Of a stretch of 19,999 nt of DNA, positions 7,973 to 12,686 are shown one piece after another. Source of the stretch: Thermocrinis sp. (GTDB lineage Bacteria; Aquificota; Aquificia; Aquificales; Aquificaceae); NCBI GenBank assembly GCA_022759285.1, contig JAEMPM010000031.1, positions 1 to 19,999 on the forward strand, read 5' to 3'. How positions within the stretch are numbered: the stretch's first letter is position 1; every line of letters starts with the position of its first letter. The position numbers were made by a program, and so were the translations under genes. Below the pieces are notes generated by a model. That model had not been told where the DNA came from and made no database searches. It saw only the letters and a program-made list of their open reading frames with translations.

Positions 7973-8730
7973 TCTCCCTCGATCTAAACAGCCTTTTAAC
8001 CCTCTTTTTGCTTCATGTTAGGGTTATTTCCTTTCTATTTATGGTGCCCTTCTTTGGTAGAGAACTGTTGCCAAACACTTTTAAGGTCTTCTTTGCTACC
8101 GCTATTTCTTTTATGCTCTTTTTGTACACTAACCAAAAACCCATAGAGTTCGCCACCACAGGGCACTTTTTTCTTGCAGTTTTAAAGGAGTTTCTCTTTG
8201 GTTTTTTCAGTGGTCTTTTTCTTAGACTTATCTTTGATGCGGTTATGATGGCGGGAGAGATCATAGGCATAAACATGGGTTTATCCATTGCCACCCTCTT
8301 CCTTCCCCAACAGCCCCAAGCTTCTGTCTTTTCTGTGTTTTTTATGCTACTTTTCACATCCTTTTTCCTCTCGGTGGGAGGTCCGGAAATAGTTTTTCTC
8401 TCCCTTGCCAATAGTCTGAGCAAGGTGCCCTTGGGAACTTTTGACCTTTATTCCATAAACCCGGATGTGTTCCTCAAGCTCTTTTATGAGAGCTTTAACC
8501 TTGCAGTTAGAATTTCCCTGCCCATAGTTCTGAGCATGCTCCTTTTAAACCTAACCCTTGCCTTACTGAATAGGTTCATTCCCCAAATAAACATCTTTGT
8601 AATTGGTTTGCCTCTGCAGGTATTTTTGGGCTTTGCCCTTTTGGTGGTCCTCTTTCCACTAATATCCTATCTGCTCTCAAGCCACCTAAAGGAGTATATA
8701 ATCAAATTCAGCAGGGTCGTGGGAGGCTAG
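7969..8730 (+). CDS. fliR: Flagellar export gate protein FliR
   Basis: 253 residues and highly hydrophobic, with about six membrane helices, matching FliR, the subunit that completes the FliPQR export gate. Recognisable segments are RVISFLFMVPFFGRELLPN near the N-terminus, LKEFLFGFFSGLFLRLIFDA at about 65-85 and the following GEIIGINMGLSIATLF. The start overlaps fliQ by 4 bases and has no clear Shine-Dalgarno, so it probably depends on coupling. The flhB gene begins 1 base after its stop. Confidence 0.95.
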   Translation: MISLDLNSLLTLFLLHVRVISFLFMVPFFGRELLPNTFKVFFATAISFMLFLYTNQKPIEFATTGHFFLAVLKEFLFGFFSGLFLRLIFDAVMMAGEIIGINMGLSIATLFLPQQPQASVFSVFFMLLFTSFFLSVGGPEIVFLSLANSLSKVPLGTFDLYSINPDVFLKLFYESFNLAVRISLPIVLSMLLLNLTLALLNRFIPQINIFVIGLPLQVFLGFALLVVLFPLISYLLSSHLKEYIIKFSRVVGG

Positions 8731-8731
8731 T

Positions 8732-9778
8732 ATGGCGCAGGAAAACAAGACGGAAAGGGCGACGCCTTATAGAAGAAGAAAGCTCAGGGAGGAGGGTAAT
8801 GTAGCCAAAAGTGTGGAGATAGCCACCGCAAGCACGGTCCTCTTAGGAAGTATAGCGATCTTTTTCACAGGATATGCGCTTTTTAGTAAGGTCTTGGAGC
8901 TATTTTGGAGTGTTTCTTTAAACCCATACGTTGATTTCCACAGGATTCTCATTCAAATAAAGGAAGGCATATTCCCCCTTATACTGCCCTTCTTTGTGCT
9001 AAGCATTTTGGTGGTTGTTCTTACCCATATCGCCCAGTTTGGTTTTATTTTCACCATAAAACCCCTTGAGCCCAAGCTTGAAAGGCTAAACCCCTTTGAA
9101 GGTCTAAAGAGAATTTTCTCAATGACCACCCTCTTTGAGCTTACAAAGAACTTGCTGAAGGTCTTCTTCCTTATGATAGTTGCCTATTTCTTTGTTAAAT
9201 CTGGGCTTTGGGAATTTGTGAGCTTATTTACCAATGAAAACTCAACCGCAATAAGGAATTTTTTGAGCTTTACCTTTAAGTTGGTGGTCTTTATCTCGGT
9301 GATTGCTCTGTTTATAGCCCTTTTGGACTATGCATACAAACGGTGGGATTACGAAAGAAGGATCAGGATGAGTAAGGAGGAGGTAAAGGAAGAATACAAA
9401 CAGCACGAGGGTAATCCTCTTGTTAAAAGCGCCATCAGGCGGAGGATGAGGCAGTTGGCTAGAGGTAGGATGCTTCAGGAGGTTCCCAAGGCGAGCGTTG
9501 TTATCACGAACCCCACTCACATAGCCATAGCCTTACGTTATGACCCCAGCAAGGGAGATAAAGCACCCGTCATCTTAGCAAAAGGCAAAGGTGAGATAGC
9601 AGAGAGGATCGTAGAGGTTGCCATCGTTCACGGCGTTCCAATAGTCAGAAGGGAAGAGTTAGCCAGAGCCCTCTATCCAGTTGTGGAGGTTGGAGAGGAG
9701 ATCCCACCTAAATTCTACAGAGCGGTGGCAGAGGTTATAGCCTTTGTTCTCTCTCGTAGGAGGAGGATTGCGATATGA
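8732..9778 (+). CDS. flhB: Flagellar export switch protein FlhB
   Basis: 348 residues. FlhB sits in the export gate and switches substrate class from rod/hook to filament proteins after self-cleavage. The N-terminus (KTERATPYRRRKLREEGNVAKS) is the family signature. Four membrane helices follow (about 30-55, 80-105, 135-158, 178-202). The cytoplasmic domain holds the autocleavage motif NPTH at residues 260-263, so cleavage is expected between N260 and P261. GGGAGG precedes the ATG. The gene ends in the ATGA that starts the next small gene. No flhA is present in the window. Confidence 0.97.
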   Translation: MAQENKTERATPYRRRKLREEGNVAKSVEIATASTVLLGSIAIFFTGYALFSKVLELFWSVSLNPYVDFHRILIQIKEGIFPLILPFFVLSILVVVLTHIAQFGFIFTIKPLEPKLERLNPFEGLKRIFSMTTLFELTKNLLKVFFLMIVAYFFVKSGLWEFVSLFTNENSTAIRNFLSFTFKLVVFISVIALFIALLDYAYKRWDYERRIRMSKEEVKEEYKQHEGNPLVKSAIRRRMRQLARGRMLQEVPKASVVITNPTHIAIALRYDPSKGDKAPVILAKGKGEIAERIVEVAIVHGVPIVRREELARALYPVVEVGEEIPPKFYRAVAEVIAFVLSRRRRIAI

Positions 9779-10002
9779 CGGACCTTGGAAAGTGGCTAAT
9801 CTTTGTTGGTGTATTTTTTATAGTCTTTGGACTGTTTCTTTTGTTAGTTGAAAAACTTCCTTTTGGCTTTGGTAGACTGCCTGGGGATATCTTCATAAAG
9901 AAGGATAACTTTGCCTTTTACTTTCCTTTAGCCACTTCCCTGCTGATAAGCCTTTTGCTGACCCTTATCCTTAACCTTATATTTTGGCTTTTGAGAAAGT
10001 GA
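9775..10002 (+). CDS. Small two-pass membrane protein, DUF2905 type
   Basis: 75 residues with two membrane helices (about 7-26 and 49-71) linked by a short loop with LPFGFGRLPGDIFIKKDNF. This glycine-rich loop and the length fit the DUF2905 family, small bacterial membrane proteins without a known role. It overlaps flhB by 4 bases and has AGGAGG upstream, so it is translated as the last gene of the flagellar operon. The family occurs widely outside flagellar clusters, so the position does not prove a flagellar function. Its stop is 1 base from the 3' end of the tRNA-Asp gene on the other strand. Confidence 0.87.
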   Translation: MTDLGKWLIFVGVFFIVFGLFLLLVEKLPFGFGRLPGDIFIKKDNFAFYFPLATSLLISLLLTLILNLIFWLLRK

Positions 10003-10003
10003 G

Positions 10004-10081
10004 TGGCGGAGCCGACGGGACTTGAACCCGCGACCTCCGGCTTGACAGGCCGGCGTTCTGACCTGGCTGAACTACGGCTCC
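10004..10081 (-). tRNA. tRNA-Asp (GUC)
   Basis: The minus strand folds as a complete 78-base tRNA with encoded CCA. The acceptor arms are GGAGCCG (10081-10075) and CGGCTCC (10014-10008), with G73 then CCA at 10006-10004. The anticodon stem CCGGC/GCCGG closes the loop CTGTCAA, giving anticodon GUC. The T arm GCGGG-TTCAAGT-CCCGT is canonical. It is much richer in G+C than its surroundings, as expected in a thermophile. Confidence 0.97.
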
Positions 10082-10088
10082 TCAAAGT

Positions 10089-10120
10089 TATATTATAACA
10101 TAACTATGGAGATTTTTAAC
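10089..10120. promoter_or_regulatory. Divergent promoter region of tRNA-Asp and the methyltransferase gene
   Basis: Minus strand: TATAAT at 10097-10092, about 10 bases before the tRNA 5' end, with TTAAAA 16 bases further upstream inside the methyltransferase coding start. Plus strand: TATATT at 10089-10094, 11 bases before the ATG at 10106, or TATAAC at 10094-10099. The two -10 elements overlap. Confidence 0.5.
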
Positions 10121-10750
10121 CAATACGCCAAAAAATACGATCAGTGGTACGACAGACCTTTTGGAAGTTCTGCCTTTGGGCTTGAGGTGGCTTGCCTTAA
10201 GAGAGTTATAAGTCCCTTTTCTTTATCCCTTGAAGTGGGGGTGGGAAGCGGTAGGTTTGCTCAAGCTTTAGGAATTCCGTACGGATTGGATCCCTCAATG
10301 GAACTTTTAAAGCTGGCAAAGCAAAGGGGTGTCCTTGGAATTCTTGGAAAGGCAGAGGCTTTGCCTTTTAAAAGTTCGAGCTTTGACCTGGTTCTTATGG
10401 TGGTCTCTGTATGCTTTTTTGAAGAACTATTGCGCGCTTTTAAAGAAGCCCACAGAGTTTTAAGGAATGACGGATATTTAGTGCTTGGGCTTGTTCTTTC
10501 GGACAGCCCTTGGGCGGACTTTTACAAAGAAAAGGCAAAAAGGGGACATCCTATTTACTCCCACGCAAGATTTTATTCCTTCGAAGAGCTCTCATCCATT
10601 TTAGCCCAGGCAAGCTTCAGGGTTGAAAGGGTATGCACTACCCTCTTTGAAGATCCTCAAGACCAAGAGCCTGTGAAAAATCAAGAAATAAGGGAGGGCT
10701 TTTGGAGAGAAGGAGGATTCTTCTGCGTAAGTGCTAAAAAGATAAACTGA
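10106..10750 (+). CDS. Class I SAM-dependent methyltransferase (type 11 / UbiE-like)
   Basis: 214 residues with a Rossmann methyltransferase core. The SAM-binding motif I is LEVGVGSGRF (about residues 42-51), followed by the acidic GLDPS (about 60-64) and KAEALPF, then FDLVLMVVSV (about 94-103) and HRVLRNDGYLVLG. The start YDQWYDRPFG (about 11-20) resembles UbiE/COQ5-like small-molecule methyltransferases, but the substrate cannot be read from the sequence. It stands alone: its promoter region overlaps that of tRNA-Asp, and it converges on the Fur-family gene. No Shine-Dalgarno is visible before the ATG. Confidence 0.9.
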   Translation: MEIFNQYAKKYDQWYDRPFGSSAFGLEVACLKRVISPFSLSLEVGVGSGRFAQALGIPYGLDPSMELLKLAKQRGVLGILGKAEALPFKSSSFDLVLMVVSVCFFEELLRAFKEAHRVLRNDGYLVLGLVLSDSPWADFYKEKAKRGHPIYSHARFYSFEELSSILAQASFRVERVCTTLFEDPQDQEPVKNQEIREGFWREGGFFCVSAKKIN

Positions 10751-10751
10751 T

Positions 10752-10786
10752 GATCCTTTCAATCAACCTTTATTTTTTGAAGGATC
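10752..10786. repeat. Inverted repeat between converging genes, possible terminator
   Basis: The arms are GATCCTTTCAA (10752-10762) and TTGAAGGATC (10777-10786): 10 pairs with one bulged T and a T-rich 14-base loop. It fills most of the 39-base gap between the methyltransferase stop and the stop of the converging Fur-family gene, so a role in ending both transcripts is plausible. Neither strand has a U-run after the stem, so it is not a classic intrinsic terminator. Confidence 0.4.
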
Positions 10787-10789
10787 TCC

Positions 10790-11242
10790 TCAGGGCTGTG
10801 GTGCTTTGGCATTTCTTTTCTTCTGGCATGAAGGACACACTCCATAAATATAAAGGGAACGGGATAACACCTTAAAACCGTTTACCTCCTCGGGCACCTT
10901 GCATCCAGCATCCGCTTTTAGGTCCAGTATGGCTCCGCACATTACGCAGACCAGGTGGTCGTGTTCTTGGACGTTGGCATCATACCTTACTGAACTTCCC
11001 CAGTATGCAACCCTTTTTATAAAACCCAACTCCTCCAAAGTTTCCACTGTTCTGTACACTGTAGCCAGAGAAACAAAGGGATATATTTCCTTAACCTCTT
11101 CGTAAATATCCTCAACGGTTGGGTGGTCATTTCTGCGCAGAAGTATCTCATAAACCGCCAACCTTTGAGGGGTGATCTTCAGCCCCTTCTCCTTGCAAAC
11201 CTTCACAAACTCTTCAAGCCGTTCCTTTTGGTGCGTCGTCAT
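10790..11242 (-). CDS. perR: Fur-family metal-dependent repressor, PerR-like
   Basis: 150 residues: a winged-helix DNA-binding domain (about 1-85; ITPQRLAVYEILL at 23-35, SLATVYRTVETLEELG at 58-73) and a dimerisation domain. Structural zinc cysteines are C99/C102 and C136/C139. The regulatory metal ligands of Bacillus PerR (H37, D85, H91, H93, D104) all have counterparts: H40, D88, H94, H96 and D107. The aspartate at the last position, where Fur proteins usually have glutamate, favours peroxide sensing over iron sensing, although function is inferred. I chose the ATG at 11242; a longer reading from 11263 would cross the predicted -10 box. The gene has its own promoter and no Shine-Dalgarno. 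It stands alone between the methyltransferase and tRNA-Ser. Confidence 0.9.
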   Translation of the reverse strand: MTTHQKERLEEFVKVCKEKGLKITPQRLAVYEILLRRNDHPTVEDIYEEVKEIYPFVSLATVYRTVETLEELGFIKRVAYWGSSVRYDANVQEHDHLVCVMCGAILDLKADAGCKVPEEVNGFKVLSRSLYIYGVCPSCQKKRNAKAPQP

Positions 11243-11251
11243 GCCAATAAT

Positions 11252-11280
11252 AATATAAATCAAATAAAAGTAATTCGCAA
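11252..11280 (-). promoter_or_regulatory. Sigma-70-type promoter of the PerR-like gene
   Basis: On the minus strand TTGCGA (11280-11275) and TATATT (11257-11252) are separated by exactly 17 bases. The -10 ends 9 bases before the ATG at 11242, predicting a leader of only a few bases or none. The spacer is very A+T rich and could hold a self-regulatory operator, but I see no clean Fur or PerR box. Confidence 0.6.
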
Positions 11281-11288
11281 CTAGAATA

Positions 11289-11320
11289 GGCGAGGGATTG
11301 CACCCTACAGATCCCTCTCC
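11289..11320. repeat. G+C-rich inverted repeat upstream of the PerR-like gene
   Basis: GGCGAGGGAT (11289-11298) and ATCCCTCTCC (11311-11320) can pair at 9 of 10 positions around a 12-base loop. It is distinctly G+C richer than the rest of the 150-base gap between the PerR-like ATG and tRNA-Ser. It starts with TAGGCGAGG, the same nine bases that open the tRNA-Ser gene 104 bases downstream. No U-run follows on either strand. The rest of the gap holds the PerR-like and tRNA-Ser promoters. Confidence 0.45.
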
Positions 11321-11354
11321 TTATCCTGATGGATTTCCAACCTTTTCGAATTCC

Positions 11355-11381
11355 TTGTAAGAAATTTGCTGATATTATAAT
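11355..11381 (+). promoter_or_regulatory. tRNA-Ser promoter
   Basis: TATAAT at 11376-11381 lies 11 bases before the mature 5' end at 11393. A possible -35, TTGTAA at 11355-11360, has a short 15-base spacing. This would drive tRNA-Ser and the two protein genes behind it. Confidence 0.5.
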
Positions 11382-11392
11382 ACTCTCCTGTA

Positions 11393-11480
11393 GGCGAGGT
11401 GCCGGAGTGGTCGAACGGGGCGGTCTCGAAAATCGCTGTGGGTTCAAAGCCCACCGGGGGTTCGAATCCCTCCCTCGCCG
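11393..11480 (+). tRNA. tRNA-Ser (CGA)
   Basis: An 88-base class II tRNA. The acceptor is GGCGAGG (11393-11399) with CCTCGCC (11473-11479), G73 at 11480. The anticodon stem GCGGT/ATCGC holds loop CTCGAAA, so the anticodon is CGA (reads UCG). A long variable arm GTGGG-(TTCAAAG)-CCCAC marks it as serine. The T arm contains GGTTCGAATCC. No CCA is encoded; TGA follows directly. Confidence 0.97.
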
Positions 11481-11494
11481 TGAAAGGTTTAACC

Positions 11495-12073
11495 ATGAGT
11501 TATTTGACGAGGGAGTTAAAACCTTACTTTGAAAAGAGCTTTATGCCTTTGATTGACGTCATCAGCAAAGCTAAGGTGCATCCCAATTTTTTAACAGTCC
11601 TTGGTCTGTTCCTTGTAGCGGTGGGCTCTTACTTCCTTTATCTTAAGACTTATCTTCTTAGCTTTGTATTCTTGCTTTTGGGAGCCCTCTGTGATGCTTT
11701 GGATGGTGCCATAGCCAGAAGAACTAAGCGGAATAGCTCCTTTGGCGCCTTTTTAGACTCTCTAACAGATAGACTTTCCGATGCCTTACCCTTCATAGCC
11801 ATAGCTCTGTCCTCCCAAAATAAGGTTTTGTCCTTTTTCTCACTTTTGGCGTTGGTCTTTTCCTTTGGTGTTAGCTACGCAAGGGCAAGGGCGGAGGGAC
11901 TGGGCTTTGAGTTGAGGGTAGGTTTTTTTGAAAGAACAGAAAGGTGGATTGTTCTTTTATCAGGGATTCTCTTACAGCAGATATTTCTGGCTTTGATCAT
12001 TTTAGCAGTAGGTTCTTTTTTGACCCTCATACAGAGGGTCTACACCTTTATGAAACTCTCCTACGGGAGGTGA
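11495..12073 (+). CDS. CDP-alcohol phosphatidyltransferase
   Basis: 192 residues. These membrane enzymes move a phosphatidyl group from a CDP-lipid to an alcohol such as glycerol 3-phosphate or inositol phosphate. The full family motif DG-x2-AR-x8-G-x3-D-x3-D is present, with metal-binding aspartates D67, D70, D88 and D92 (in CDALDGAIAR and GAFLDSLTD). About five to six membrane helices are visible. It could be the phosphatidylglycerophosphate synthase or an inositol-phosphate type enzyme; the sequence alone does not decide. The true start is the ATG at 11495 behind GAAAGG; the frame stays open upstream only because it runs through tRNA-Ser. It begins 15 bases after the tRNA, so co-transcription is likely. 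The NlpC/P60 gene follows 4 bases later. Confidence 0.92.
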   Translation: MSYLTRELKPYFEKSFMPLIDVISKAKVHPNFLTVLGLFLVAVGSYFLYLKTYLLSFVFLLLGALCDALDGAIARRTKRNSSFGAFLDSLTDRLSDALPFIAIALSSQNKVLSFFSLLALVFSFGVSYARARAEGLGFELRVGFFERTERWIVLLSGILLQQIFLALIILAVGSFLTLIQRVYTFMKLSYGR

Positions 12074-12077
12074 AAAG

Positions 12078-12686
12078 ATGAGAAGTCTGATTATTGCGAT
12101 CCTGTGTCTATTTACAGCTAGCGGATTGGTATTTGCTACTCAACACAAAGTTCATAAAAAACACAGCATAAGCCACAGAAAGACTCATGTTAAATCCAAA
12201 CCAGTAAGCCTAAGGGAGATAGCTTCAAAGTATGGAGATGGACCAACCTTTGAGGGAGACCCTGATGCCATAAGGTTGTCTTCCTTGCTCTTTTATAACG
12301 CTTCCTATAGGTTTGGAGGTAATAGCTCCCACGCCCTTGACTGCTCAGGCTTTGTTCAAAAGGTCTTCAGGGCAAACGGTATAGAGCTTCCAAGAGACTC
12401 AAGGGCACAGGCTAAGTATGGATATAAGGTTAGTCTCTCGGAACTAAAACCTGGAGATCTGCTCTTTTTTAAGACCTACAAGCGGGATGTTTCCCATGTG
12501 GGTATATACATAGGAGATGGCAAGATGATCCACGCTGCCACAAGGGGTGGAAGGGTGAAGATCAGTAGTATATACGATCCCTATTATAGACAGAGGTTTT
12601 TGTTCGCAAAAAGGGTTGTAGAGGCTAAAGGTGAGGAAAAGATGGACCCTATAGCTGAAATTATAGAAAGGGAAACTAGCAGATAG
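12078..12686 (+). CDS. Secreted NlpC/P60 cell-wall endopeptidase
   Basis: 202 residues. NlpC/P60 enzymes are cysteine peptidases that cut peptide stems of peptidoglycan. The signal peptide is about residues 1-20 (cleavage near VFA). A histidine/lysine-rich stretch follows (about 22-42), then the NlpC/P60 domain (about 65-180). The catalytic set is complete: C89 in DCSGF, H140 in SHVGIYIG, and H152 in IHAAT. No SH3 or LysM wall-binding domain is visible. GGGAGG stands before the ATG, 4 bases after the preceding gene. The 3' end overlaps the 3' end of mutS by 11 bases on the other strand. Confidence 0.94.
   Translation: MRSLIIAILCLFTASGLVFATQHKVHKKHSISHRKTHVKSKPVSLREIASKYGDGPTFEGDPDAIRLSSLLFYNASYRFGGNSSHALDCSGFVQKVFRANGIELPRDSRAQAKYGYKVSLSELKPGDLLFFKTYKRDVSHVGIYIGDGKMIHAATRGGRVKISSIYDPYYRQRFLFAKRVVEAKGEEKMDPIAEIIERETSR

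Noticed and set aside
10752..10786. A standard intrinsic terminator between the methyltransferase and PerR-like genes
   Set aside because: The hairpin is real, but no U-run follows the stem on either strand; kept only as an inverted repeat.
11242..11280. A Fur or PerR box for self-regulation
   Set aside because: The promoter spacer is A+T rich and partly similar, but has too many mismatches to either palindrome to be distinguished from base composition.
11399..11494. N-terminal extension of the CDP-alcohol phosphatidyltransferase
   Set aside because: The extra codons lie inside tRNA-Ser; the ATG at 11495 has its own ribosome site and the normal family N-terminus.
11305..11496. A minus-strand open frame with a GFEPPVGFEPT-like protein sequence
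   Set aside because: It is the antisense of tRNA-Ser, a well-known source of spurious database proteins; no ribosome site or coding pattern.
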